Shown: positions 46,561 to 57,110, numbered from the stretch's first letter. The stretch is DNA of 64,000 bases from Dryococelus australis (GCA_029891345.1 CM056993.1:106135300-106199299), one strand, 5' to 3'. The notes: generated from the sequence alone by a model not told the origin. Translations and numbers: made by a program.

Positions 46561-48235
46561 GTTTACAAAAACATGCACTTAATAAGCAAACAATTTAAAT
46601 TCCAAAAGATATATGATCACTTTCCTCAAATTGTTGATTTCGAAAAAATTAGTAATATACAAAACAGATTTTCTTACCACAAGATAATCATACAAATTAC
46701 TTTTGAAAATTCAGCATTTGTTAAATTTAAAAAAATAAAATACGAATTTTACCACTCGTCATTTGAATTTTCTCGTGTGTGTCTGTAACCAGAATGTCCA
46801 CATTTCCTTTCCGTTTGTTTAGTTCTACTTAACTTCTCGCCATTTTCATTTTACCTTTCGTTAATCGCTGAAACAGTGCATGTAGAAGATTTATTCTCGT
46901 AAGATGTTGAGAGAAATTACTCTGCAGTTTTGGGTCACTTCCAGGAGCGAGTAAAACATTCACTCTAAGAGTTTTGGGACAGCCAAAGAGTAAAGTTTAC
47001 ACGGAGAGTAACGTTTTGGAACGCCGCAGAGACACCCACAGAAGGAAAATCCTACATTTATTTACTACATCAAATAAACCTTGCACAATTTCTGGCATTT
47101 ATCCTTTAAAATCTCATATAACAAATTTCAATTAAAAAGCCACACATCGAGATCACATTGTACTACATTTTATTATACGCTATTGTGTGGCTTGAGGGAA
47201 TTCCCTTATGGTCTCTATGGCTTCTCATTGGCTGGCCAGAACGCTTTGAAGGCGGGCCCTTCTCGCTGGTGATCATTTTAAACACAATAGAGTCATCCCG
47301 TGAGCTACCTTCTATCTGATGTTCTAAGCCCGCGTTCAAAATTTTTGTAGAAGATGTGGGCGTATCAAATCGGGGAAACAAACAGCCCTTGCATTCTTTT
47401 CCAAACAATACATCTTGTGTTGAGCTGGCACTCCCCGACACAGTCTACCATACTATGCATCATCCAATTAAGCAAACACTAATTTTACATTTATTTATTA
47501 CTATTCATACAACAAAACCAGGTACGAAATATCTCAATGCCTCGCTCAAGTGCGACATACAAATATAGCGTTGTTTAGGTTTACAGTAAGCATATACACT
47601 AAATGCTAAAGGTAACTAACTTAGGATTAATACTGTGTTGTTCAAATAGTCTTCGTAAGTGAAAGACAAAAATTGTTACTGAGGTTCTTCTTTAAACGAT
47701 AAGCATATGCCATCGTGAAATTCTTGTAGACCATTTTGCCATCTACAAGTCTGTAGTACATTAATTTGGTGTATCCCTTCTGGTTTAGTCAGCGTAAGCC
47801 ATGTAAGCACCCGAAAAGCGGTGTTTTCCGACTTGATTAGAAAACGTTGACATTTTCCTGCTATCCTTATATGAAGTATTAATATATTACATACTAAAAC
47901 CTTCCTCAATAAATTCTCTAAATGATGGTGAAGACCGTATCAATATCCATCAAGTAGTTTAGAAACCTTAGCCTAATATAAAAACATACCCGGCCGGGCG
48001 ACTGTTCTATACTATGTATAGATGACTGAAACTACTTGAAATTACTATCATACCTGTACTATATGCCTGATGGCGATTAAAACGATACTTCACATTATAT
48101 TATTACATTGACAATTCAAATTAACAAACATAATTTATATCAATAACAATATAATCACATAATAAGCTACAATTGTATGCTTAGCAAAACGCACATTGAC
48201 CTAACTATCCTAGGTTAGTATATGTAGTCATGTTA
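46561..48235. other. Spacer inside the Maverick region
   Basis: No Maverick gene was recognised, although polymerase B or the integrase N-terminus would be expected here. A 26-bp segment at 47508-47533 is repeated exactly at 54872-54897 (see findings). Confidence 0.45.
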
Positions 48236-48649
48236 TAGGCTGTTCACTGTTTACTGAGCATTTTTGAATTCAGCACTTGGAAAATGTCACTGTCCCTAAG
48301 TGTATGTATTGTACACTGAGTAGCAAGCACCCTGTAAAGTTGGCAACGACGTATGGACAATAGTTTCACATTTCAACATTAAATAAAAATTTTAGGTAAA
48401 CATTTTTCAATACTGAAATGATTTATTTTTCTTTCAGTTACAATTCACGCATATCAGTGTAAAAACTTGCAAATATGTAAAATATACCCTTTTCTAATAG
48501 TTTCACATGTTTCACTTGACCGACACACGATTAAAGTGATCAGGTCCACGGCAATGTTAATTTCAGATACAGTGTAAGAATAAACAATGTGCAACAAGTA
48601 GGTCTTAAGCAGGGCTATCAAAAGTGCTCAGATTACCGCGAACAGTCTA
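48236..48649 (-). mobile_element. TA-MITE copy 10 (subfamily A)
   Basis: 414 bp, TAGGCTGTTCACTGTTTACT at the left and, inverted, TAGACTGTTCGCGGTAATCT at the right, with TA on both sides (48234-48235, 48650-48651). The body is the reverse orientation of subfamily A (AGTTGGCAACGACGTATGGA, CACTTGACCGACACACGA). It ends about 35 bp before the first recognisable integrase codons. Confidence 0.92.
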
Positions 48650-48679
48650 TAGGTTGGGATACTATTCTGAGTATTGATG

Positions 48680-49346
48680 GCCGTCTGCAAACCGACAGAA
48701 GGTCTGAATTTTATTTGTGCACCATTCCGGAAACTAATGACCGAATATGGTATTAATCACTACCCAATGTATTCGGAGCTTAAAGCCAGTGTTGTGGAAC
48801 GATATAACAAATCGATTAAGCAATTAATAAATATGCATTTTACATCGAAAGACACCTATAACTGGGTTGACATTTTGCCTGAAACAGTTAGATTTTATAA
48901 TTCCATATATCATAGAACTACCAAAATTGCATCCGAAAAAGTTACGGACAATAGTTTGATGAAAACTGCGTACAATAATGTTAAATTTTTCGATGAAAGA
49001 AATCTAAAGTTCACAATTGGCGAATTTATACGTATCTCGAAACAGAAAGTAATATTTGAGAAAAAAAATTATGATGAATTGGTCATATAAAACATTTCAA
49101 ATTATTTCAATTAGAAATTAATTTCTCAGAGTGTATTATCTAGAAACCTATAATGGTCATCCCATAAGAGGTGGTTTTTACGAATATGAATTGCATAAAG
49201 TCAGTTCTCCAAATGAATATTTGATTGATAAAATCATTAAAAGGAAAATAGATATGTCCTTGGTTCGATGGAGAGGTTTTTGAAAAGCACACGACTCTAG
49301 GGTGAAGAATCAAGATCTTAAAAGATGGAAATACAATGTTTTGTAA
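48680..49346 (+). pseudogene. Maverick integrase, C-terminal part with chromodomain (broken)
   Basis: Plus strand. The DDE core is cut at its 5' side: LQTDRRSEFY (48685 on) carries the second catalytic Asp, and KASVVERYNKSIK the catalytic Glu, at the usual spacing. After DILPETVRFYNSIYHRTTK comes the C-terminal binding region (FTIGEFIRISKQKVIFEKK) and a chromodomain-like module (YNGHPIRGGFYEYELHKV, then MSLVRWRGF). Lesions: frameshifts near 48715 and 49080, TAA at 49119-49121, TGA at 49281-49283. The N-terminal zinc finger and first Asp are missing, perhaps displaced by the MITE just upstream. An AATAAA at 49361 would be the poly(A) signal. Confidence 0.85.
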
Positions 49347-49737
49347 ATTGGTTTTATACTAAATAAAAGTATTTTAAATAATATTTGATGTGTTATTTTT
49401 TTTATAAACCTCTGGATGGGGAATGGATGTACAATTTATTGTGCAATCATTCCAATTGTTTGGGTGGTAATATATTACATTTAATTTATGATGTAATTCT
49501 TTGTATTCGGTTAATATTTTCTGGTTGTCAATTCTCGGAGTTAATTAAGTTTTTCTCGAGTTAATGAGTGTTAATACACATAGCATGTAATTATTTCATT
49601 TTATGTGTAAATCTATGGCAAATAATATTACGACACGTGACTTATATCATCAATTTTTTTTTTTTTTTTTTTTTTTTGTATACACAGGTTTTGTAAGTAT
49701 AATTTTTATTGAAATTTATCGGGCTAGAAACTTTTTC
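49347..49737. other. AT-rich flank
   Basis: Ends in a T-run (49652-49677). No terminal inverted repeat of the Maverick could be identified. Confidence 0.45.
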
Positions 49738-50050
49738 TATTTCGGATTTTTCGTTGATTTTTTATTATAATTGCTTGAGTCGAGGGGGGGAGGGGTGTGT
49801 TGTGAGGGTGGTGGGTTTAGTGAGGGTAATATTATATTCTTCTCATGTTTTTTTTTCTCCCCCGTAATTTTCCGAATTTTAGATATTTTTTGTGATTTTT
49901 TATAACAATTGATTGGGGTTGGAGAGGGAGTGGTGAGGGTTAAGAAGGGGTTGGGACGGGGTAGGGGTGGAGGTAAGAGGGGTATCGACGTGGTAGGTGC
50001 AGGATTGTGTAAGGGGGAGGGGACCTGGTCTGCTGATCCTCCACGCTCCA
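49738..50050. repeat. G-rich low-complexity tract, two imperfect ~120-bp units
   Basis: TTGATTTTTTATTATAATTG then G-rich sequence (49755 on) repeats as TGATTTTTTATAACAATTGA then G-rich sequence (49890 on). The G-strand contains GGGGTTGGGACGGGGTAGGGG at 49947-49967, a classical four-run G-quadruplex pattern. The Pro-rich minus-strand frame is a by-product. Confidence 0.7.
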
Positions 50051-51324
50051 TTCGACCTGGCTCGGAGTCGCGAATCCTGTGCTGCTCTTAGGATTAAATG
50101 TCTCTCAGAGTCTCTAATACTTTTTCTCGCGCTCTTGCTTCGAAGAGCTTCGGATCCAGTTTCCTAATTTTTCCATTTGTTTGGAAATTTTTAGGCGAAA
50201 AAAGTAATTTTTTGGTAAAACAATTAATGTCTTTGATGTCATCGCAGGCGAGTAATCCGGAATACGATGCATGATACCTGTCCCCGAAGGAAGGTATTCC
50301 TACTACTATAGGAAAATTAGAGCATTCATAATAATATTAACTGCATAGCGTAGGATGTAAGTAACATGAAAGCTAGGACTAAAAATCTGACGAAGGGGCG
50401 AACATCCATTGAAACCACACTTGACCTTGATGGCGTCTATTTTGAAACGTACACCTTAAGTTCTTGGAAAGAGTGTATGTGAATGTTAGAATGTTAGATT
50501 ATATCATGACTCATTTTTGCAGCAGATTATTCCATTTGCACTCGTTTTTATTTAAAGAGCTCTACTGGAAAATATAACTTTTGTCCCTTACGTTCCTTCG
50601 TCATATCGACGATAATATGAATGGTTGATTTGTATTTTAGTCAGAGTACGTTCTCTTACTTAAAGTAGATTTTGCAGAAGAATGTACGTATAACTTAAAG
50701 TTAAGTCCATTTTGGTATTTGAAAGCTGTTAAAACAAGTATTTAATTTTAAATAGCGCTTTCACTTGCCCACGTACGACTGAGCATATGGCCCATATATT
50801 CGGCAACTATATATTAATAAAACAAGCATACTCGCATTACACCAGCGACAAATTTTTTAATATAAGCAATAGGTGTTATTTTTACATTTCCTCAGTAGAT
50901 TATGCTCAATAAAATAATACTTAATTCTGACACTTCAACAAAGGAAAAAATCTCATCTAACACTACATCTTTTTCTCTTTTGAAACAAAATGACATGGGC
51001 ATGTAAATCTTATTGAACACTCGCCTAGAATCTCAAGTATTTTCTTTCGAAGTAAAATATTTATACGCAAGAACGTCTACTGATTCTAAATATGTTAGAT
51101 ATCAAGACCTACGTCGATTTCTAAAAGTCACGTGCCTAAAATTGCTCCTTCTACACTTAACCTGAAATCAAGTCGACGATTTGATATTGTCCCAGACTCA
51201 GGGTTTTTCAAAACCTCTTTGAAACATGTTCTGTCTTTGTTAATAATAGCTATTTTCCACATGGTAAAAATTTGTTACTGCTATGTCTTACGTTTCTTCT
51301 TTAAACTGCTTACTAAACATAACT
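50051..51324. other. Non-coding spacer
   Basis: No gene recognised. Confidence 0.5.
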
Positions 51325-51568
51325 TTGTAGTGAGTGAATGTTACGAGATTTGAGCGGCGCCTAACAGGAGAAGTCTTCAGCTCCGATGTAGGTGAAGCGA
51401 TTTGAAGATGGGACAGAGGCGGAATGCAATGTTAGTGGAAACGGGCCAAATGCGAGAAAGCAATGTTTCCTGCGTGCAAAAATCCGTGACTTACCCCACT
51501 GGGGACCGAACAAATAAACACCGTGGTGTAAGGAACGAGATCTTACCACTACACTGCTGCCCCTGTTT
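51325..51568 (-). mobile_element. tRNA-derived SINE
   Basis: On the minus strand it starts GGGGCAGCAGTGTAGTGGTA (A-box-like TAGTGGTAAGATC), continues TTCGGTCCCCAGTGGGGTAA in the B-box position, and ends GCCGCTCAAATCTCGTAACA followed by TTCACTCACTAC. The tail matches the SINE at 54444-54693 (GCCGCCTAAATCTTTTCACT then CACTC), so both belong to related families. No clean target duplication seen. Confidence 0.6.
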
Positions 51569-52461
51569 TCGCTAACTATCAAACTTGCAAAAATATGTAC
51601 AAAGCCGCACAGTCACCTTTTGCGCAATGTTTTTCTTCGTCGGTGCAAATTATTTTGAGGCACTTTGTGTAGCGCAAATTGCATTAACATTTGAGGAGGT
51701 GTTGCTGGTGTAGTGTAAGCAAATCCGGTGTGTTTTCGTAATTAGGTCCATTAGTTTGTTTTGATAAAGTATATCAATATAACAGATGCAATGGTACAAG
51801 GAACCAAGATGTAGTAATTTTGGTGAGGTACAAGTATAAAAGTTAAATTTAAAGTATCATGCTGAGGTATTAGGATATTTCTATTGCTCTCAGAAAATTA
51901 CAACAGTAAACATATTCAGGAACAATCGACGGAATTTAGGAATAAAGCGCGATTTTATCCTATGAATTAATCATTGCAATCACTTAAAAACAATCTACTA
52001 ACCGTTCATTTATCATTTCGTTCATCCCGACAAAAGCTGTGCGAATACTGCACAAACGCCTTTCAGTCAGTTTTGTTAGCAGAACACAGAATTCTGATGT
52101 AGCTGAAGTGTATAGTTCTGCACAACACTACACCGCACTGCACTACATAGGCCATGGTTGAATAAAACGAAGGTAACATTTCATTGCGAAATAACAAAAA
52201 CATCTAACACAGACGCCGCAACGCGGGCATTCGCTTGTGAAAGATTCGCAGATGAATAATTCATAACGAATAGCTTGGGATAAGATGTCGCGATAAGACT
52301 CGCCTGTCTCGAAAACTAACGATGATCTCAGATATGCGTAGAGGGCTGACAGATCAAACGTAAGAACGTAGCAAACAAATTGTGTGGGGTTTGTATGCGT
52401 AGCGCTGCACGATGGCGCCACGTGAAAAGAGCAGCAATACAGCGGCAGGTATCTGAATTAT
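51569..52461. other. Non-coding spacer
   Basis: The block 52165-52455 (ATTTCATTGCGAAATAACAA ... ATGGCGCCACG) is partly repeated near 28160-28205 and 60275-60400, suggesting an old dispersed repeat. Confidence 0.4.
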
Positions 52462-52701
52462 AGGCTGTTCGTGGTAAAGTGGGCATTTTTGAGGCCCTAA
52501 TTACTTTTACCTTTCAGCCATTTTTTTTAATCCTTTAACCACATTTTAAAATTAATGACATGCAAATAATGAATGCATGTGTGTAGGTATATTCCACCAC
52601 ACTTAGAAGTTAACGTCTAAGGCTAAAATAAAATATATTTATTGACTTTTATTATAAATAAGAGGACTTTCAAAAGTGCTCATTTTACAGTGAACAGCCT
52701 A
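52462..52701 (+). mobile_element. TA-MITE copy 11 (subfamily C)
   Basis: 240 bp with TAGGCTGTTCGTGGTAAAGT at the left and, inverted, TAGGCTGTTCACTGTAAAAT at the right, TA duplicated on both sides. Shares GAGGCCCTAATTACTTTTAC and TAAGGCTAAAATAAAATATA with copy 8, plus ~55 bp of extra interior. Confidence 0.92.
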
Positions 52702-53512
52702 TAAGTAAAATGTCTGAATACTGACATTTTTTCCTTTTGGTCTCTATTTTTAATGTACATAAGTGTGAGAATTCATGAAGTTTGGTGCCAAGGATAAGTG
52801 AGGTAGGCCAATATGCAAGTATACTGTTATGTTATATAATACCTGCATTTGAACGCCGCCTTAGGCCAATTTGTATTCGCTAACATGCCCATGTATGTAC
52901 TTGTCCAGACTTTTCGGACGGATCATCGCTTTTTCATACTACACTCGTCACACATTCTGGCGGGCACGAGTGTGCTTCTATTCTTACCTGAAATTTCTAA
53001 ATTTGTGTACAAAATAAATAACTTTCAAATTATATTATTGCCGAATTTTCAAATAGGTGTTCTTTATAATCTCCAAACACTCAACCCGACAAAGAAAACC
53101 AATATTGAGACTGCCGTAAGTACGCAAGTGCGCCAAGCCAAGTAAGCAACTTCGTGCACTGCCAAGTATAGAGCTTCTGCGTACTATACTGAGAATTCCG
53201 ACACTGCACGTATATACATTTTGACGTGACAGGCAGGGGACCAAGTACGGACATGCGAATGCTTGGAGGTAACTCGGACGCAGCCTGAGATCAGGTGCAC
53301 CGTCGGAGCAGCGCGCAGTTTTGCAGGCGAAGGACGTAGCAGTGCGGCGCCTGTGGTAGTGATGCTGCAGATCTCATCTGGGCGCGGGAGACGTGACCCC
53401 GACCAGCGCCACGTACTGTCGCCCGGTTGACCACGCGGGAGGGTGCGCGGGGTCGCCGCGACCTGCCGCGCCGGTCACTGCTCCTTCGCCAGATTAACTC
53501 CGCCACTGCGTC
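52702..53512. other. Spacer with GC-rich patch
   Basis: 53290-53490 is strongly GC- and CpG-rich (GGGTGCGCGGGGTCGCCGCG). Open frames there are Arg/Ala/Ser-rich on both strands and carry no domain. It could be a CpG-rich promoter remnant or repeat part. Confidence 0.4.
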
Positions 53513-53697
53513 GAACAATGGACTGAAGACGAGGTAGACCGATCTCGCTGGCTGTTGCTCACGACCAATCTCCGTGTCCCAACACTCAACTGCTTTTCTG
53601 CCAATACAGCTAGCAAAAACAGTGTGGATTCGATTTGAGGTTAGAACACTGCTTAGTAAACAAGTGCTTTGAGGTGTTTTTATACTTCCTCTAAACA
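53513..53697 (+). mobile_element. hAT-like MITE copy, one end only
   Basis: Starts CAATGGACTGAAGACGAGGT then AGACCGATCTCGCTGGCTG, and matches the reverse complement of 56055-56235 at high identity over ~180 bp (ATCTCCGTGTCCCAACA, CTTTTCTGCCAATACA, TAGTAAACAAGTGCT, ATACTTCCTCTAA). Similarity stops abruptly at 53697. Confidence 0.75.
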
Positions 53698-54113
53698 AGA
53701 ACGGCTACTACAGAACCGAAACCTGTTTAGAAAGCGTAAATGTGTTCATAATTATTCCGAATGGGATATTTAAATATGCATAACTAATTAAAACAAAACC
53801 AGAACTCTAATCGGTAGTCTGGGAATTATTTAAATCAAAATACGTTCTGTAAGTTCAGGTGTTAAAATTTCATTAAATTCAATAACGTCATTTAGGAGTA
53901 ATGTAATGTTGAATGGATTCTAATTCTTTGCACATAAAAAATCGAGTCGGAAAATGCTTGTGGCATACTGCCACACAATATGTTCGTGAAGTACTCATAA
54001 TACTGGTACACAATTTTTTCCTCCCATTCCTTGTAAGGAGATGCTAGTACTGAACAATATAACCAACTCAAATTCTGAGTTACTGATATTCACGTGGGTC
54101 GGGCACGAACCGT
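53698..54113. other. Non-coding spacer
   Basis: Nothing recognised. Confidence 0.5.
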
Positions 54114-54428
54114 AGGGCGTTTGCACACACACCGGCATTTATCGGGCTCCGATCCGACACCGGTGTCGGTGACATATTATCGGAGCCAGAGGTTAGTTTG
54201 AGTTTGGTAGCGTGACGAGCAAGATGTGTGCCATGTTCAATAGAAGACGCTACCTTCTGTATTTATTATACCTCATGCGGAAATATAGGAAGTACAATGA
54301 AAGACGATATTGGGTGCATCCTATTCTTGAAGTGGTATATGCGGAGGGCTCTTTCTACACTCTGTTTGAAAAATTGCGGAAGCATGAATCGAAGCTTTAC
54401 ATTTATTTTCGTATGAGTACATTAACCA

Positions 54429-54708
54429 TCAATTACCTAATGGGAGGCCACGGTGGCTGAGCGATTAGCCCTTCTCGCCTCCCATCAAGGCGAACCGGGC
54501 TTAATCCCCGGCCGGTTCACCGAATTTTCGCAAGTGGGAATCTTGCCAGACGATGCCATTAGTCGGCGAGTCTTCTTGAGGATCTCCCGTTTCCCCCGCG
54601 CCTTCATTCCAGTGCTGCTTGATACTCACTACAATCACCCTCATCGGCTCTCAAGACCTCGTTGTTAAGAGCCGCCTAAATCTTTTCACTCACTCAATTA
54701 CCTAGTGG
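54429..54708 (+). mobile_element. tRNA-derived SINE with 15-bp target duplication
   Basis: The body at 54444-54693 (250 bp) starts GAGGCCACGGTGGCTGAGCG; A box TGGCTGAGCGATTAGC from 54454, B-box-like GGGCTTAATCC at 54497-54507 in the T-arm-like CCGGGCTTAATCCCCGG. The 3' end is GCCGCCTAAATCTTTTCACT then CACTC. It is flanked by TCAATTACCTAATGG (54429-54443) and TCAATTACCTAGTGG (54694-54708), a near-perfect target-site duplication. The clear duplication implies a younger insertion than the host transposon. Confidence 0.88.
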
Positions 54709-55166
54709 AACGGTTAGGTAACGTCATCAAGCATCAGGATACTACAACGCAGCATGTGTGCCTCCTAGGGAAATTATGGCAGTCACGATAAGGCAAACAA
54801 AATCACAATGTGTACAATAGCAAGGATTGTATTGTTATATTTTGTTACATTAAGAAAATACACTGTTTTCGTACAACAAAACCAGGTACGAAATATCATA
54901 CCCTGCACATGGCCAGTACTGAGGCAGTGTGTGACCGCGAGTCTCTAGACATACACATTGAAGTCTGTTGCATATCGCCTGTAGGGGTTTCCAATACCAA
55001 TGTAGAATGCGATGACAATTGCGAACAACTAGAACTTCCTGGTGACTCCAGCGGACCAGAGTGAAAAAGGCGCGGAGGTGTTGGTGTTACAGGCATATGG
55101 TAAGCATTCAATGTAGATGATTGGTACTGATCATACTGTATACTCTGTTAGGCATGGACAAGTGAG

Positions 55167-55396
55167 CTAGTATGGCTGTGACTTAAATAAAACTATACTA
55201 TTGTTAGTCGTGCGTATTTTCTGTTGCTGTTTCTTGTCTATTTTGTAGAATTCTTCTTCTAGCGTTGAGGATATTTCACTCCAGGCCTTCTGCTTCGCCA
55301 CTTTGTCTTTGTATTCATCTGCATTTTGTCCCGCAAACATGACTTGCACTCAATCAACTCGATTAATGACAATACGTCGTAATTGACTCTATTCAT
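55167..55396 (-). pseudogene. MADF-domain protein fragment
   Basis: Minus strand, ATG at 55396. The first frame gives VLSLIELIECKSCLRDK and, after a frameshift near 55345, the second gives YKDKVAKQKAWSEISSTLEE, together the first half of a MADF domain (LI.LI..PCLWD, YKDK.K...AW.EI). The domain is then interrupted by an unrelated Lys/Gln-rich tail. MADF proteins bind DNA and accompany transposases in PIF/Harbinger and related elements; this copy is dead. Confidence 0.7.
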
Positions 55397-55860
55397 CGCA
55401 CTTTTGCGCAGATTACTTGTTGCACCAACCAACAACACTCATATACTCGCACTCTACCACAGGCCACCATACTGCTAAGTCGTGGCCGGCTCCGACATGT
55501 CGGGTGACATGTGCAAGCTCCCATTACGAAATATTGTTCTCGACAGTTGGACATCGGGCCGACACCCGATCTGTCGAGATCCAGTGTACTGTGCTCTCCG
55601 ACAACCAGATGTCGGACCGATAATGATATCGGAGCCGACACTGCCGGGCGCTGTGTGCAAGTCTCCCATTGAAATACATTGCTTTTCATGTCGTCCGATA
55701 TCGGTATCGGATCGGGCTCCGATAATATCGGTGCGTGTGCAAACGCCCTGTCTTAGCTTCCTCAATACACAAACTTGGTGCTTTATCGGAGAGGGTCCTC
55801 GGTAACCGTTCACGCTATCGCCGCAAATGCCAGCAAAACGACGGAACGCCGTGCGCCAAC

Positions 55861-56235
55861 CATAGAATAAAGATGAGGTAGACCGCTTGTTTGTCTTCTG
55901 CGCATGTACCCAACATTGACCTATCCCGAAGGAACACAACTGACAAAGTCACATGGTCAACAGTGATGTTTGTTTATATCTTAATTTTAAAATGACAAGC
56001 ACTATTATATTCAAATACTATTACCAGTTTGAATTTAATCGAAAAGTGTTACAAATTGGTTAGAGGAAGTATAAGAACATCTCAATAGCACTTGTTTACT
56101 AAACAGTGCTCTACCCTCAAATAAAATCAACGCAATTTATGTTAGGTGTATTGGCAGAAAAGCAGTTCATTGTTGGGACACGGAGATTGGTTGTTCCCAG
56201 CCAGCGAGATCGGTCTGCCTCATCTTTAGTCTAAG
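55861..56235. mobile_element. hAT-like MITE, 375 bp, 8-bp target duplication
   Basis: The ends are inverted: CATAGAATAAAGATGAGGTA and, on the minus strand, CTTAGACTAAAGATGAGGCA, both followed by GACCG. It is flanked by perfect GCGCCAAC copies at 55853-55860 and 56236-56243; eight-base duplications are characteristic of the hAT superfamily. No coding capacity. Partial copies occur at 53513-53697 and 18145-18261. Confidence 0.88.
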
Positions 56236-56402
56236 GCGCCAACCACCACTCGATGACTTACTCGTCAACCGGCAGAGAATCTTTCGCAGCGTGCGGTAGC
56301 CATCCAGACACAAGACCCGTTCCCAGAGCTTCGTGCAGCCAATCAGCGATCGGTTAGCCCATGCCAAAGGGACCACCCCGTGGTTTCACTTATGCATACT
56401 TA

Positions 56403-57003
56403 AGGCCGGGTTACAATTGCTATAAGCACATCACTAACACAACACAATTAAACTGCTTGTTTTCAGTTAGACTGTCTACAATCACGCATAGCGAGAAGCA
56501 CTTACCTAAGCACATTTATAGTAACCAGGCGAGTTCAAGTTGGTTTTACTTTCCTTGTTACTATCGCTGTGAGTCAATATTCAGCCATTCAGAAGCCCCT
56601 GCACGTTTACTGCGTTTTCAAATGAAAAACTTATTTACGAATCAAGAAAGTGCGTATTTTGAGTTCATTCCTCGGGCAGATATTTTCTTTTGTTTATTTC
56701 TGGATGATCGCAACTACGGAAGTTTTGTAACGATATTAGGTAATGCTAAAAGTAAAAATTTAAATGAAAATAATTTCTCATTTTAAATACATGTCAGATC
56801 AATCGAAAAGAGTTAAAAATACAATTACGAACTATACAGACCTTAATTTCTTCAGTACAAATGTAGTAATATAAACAAAGTAGGCCTAATATTATTATCG
56901 TTATATCAATTGTAGCCAGGACACTGTGCTTGTGTTGTGTTTTGTATGTGCTTATCGCTATAACTGTGAATGTGTTAAGTATATGTCAATTGTAGCCCGG
57001 CCC
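56403..57003. mobile_element. PIF/Harbinger-like MITE, 601 bp
   Basis: The left end AGGCCGGGTTACAATTGC and the right end, inverted, GGGCCGGGCTACAATTGAC; further in, ATAAGCACATCACTAACACA matches ATAAGCACATACAAAACACA. TTA is duplicated at 56400-56402 and 57004-57006, the target site of PIF/Harbinger. The 141-codon frame overlapping its left half is not conserved in any way I recognise. Confidence 0.85.
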
Positions 57004-57110
57004 TTACCTGTTCTGTGTTCAGGGGTTACGTTCATGTGATGACGTGCACACGAGCGTGCAGGCCGGATAGGCAATGGCTCTTGCCCATATTCCTTCGCAA
57101 ATCAATATGT

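Larger units (their letters stand above)
41165..49346. mobile_element. Maverick/Polinton (adintovirus-like) relic
   Basis: A block of genes diagnostic of Mavericks/Polintons: on the minus strand PLA2-like/minor capsid, penton-like and major capsid genes; on the plus strand an FtsK/HerA-type packaging ATPase and, to the right, a retroviral-type integrase with chromodomain. Gene-strand layout and products match adintovirus-like insect elements. Missing or unrecognised are protein-primed DNA polymerase B, the adenain-type protease and the terminal inverted repeats. A TA-MITE sits at the integrase 5' side and another truncated one inside. The left limit is uncertain; the unknown and zinc-finger genes down to 36.9 kb may belong to it. 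Confidence 0.85.
54114..55749 (-). mobile_element. TIR transposon with MADF-type gene remnant
   Basis: The ends are inverted copies over ~55 bp: AGGGCGTTTGCACACACACC at the left and, on the minus strand, AGGGCGTTTGCACACGCACC at the right, both followed by CCGATCCGA-type sequence. The right subterminal part is dense in palindromic ATATCGG/CCGATAT and GTCGG motifs (55490-55740). A MADF-type pseudogene lies inside, as in PIF/Harbinger elements, but no DDE nuclease remains and no TTA/TAA duplication is visible. A SINE has inserted at 54444. Without it the element is ~1.37 kb. Confidence 0.75.

Noticed and set aside
49737-50051. Pro-rich 104-codon minus-strand frame
   Set aside because: It is the complement of a G-rich low-complexity tract.
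53291-53698. 135-codon Arg/Ser-rich minus-strand frame
   Set aside because: It spans a CpG-rich patch and the end of a MITE, so it is not one genetic unit.
56361-56786. 141-codon plus-strand frame
   Set aside because: It crosses the boundary and TTA duplication of a PIF/Harbinger-like MITE and shows no domain.
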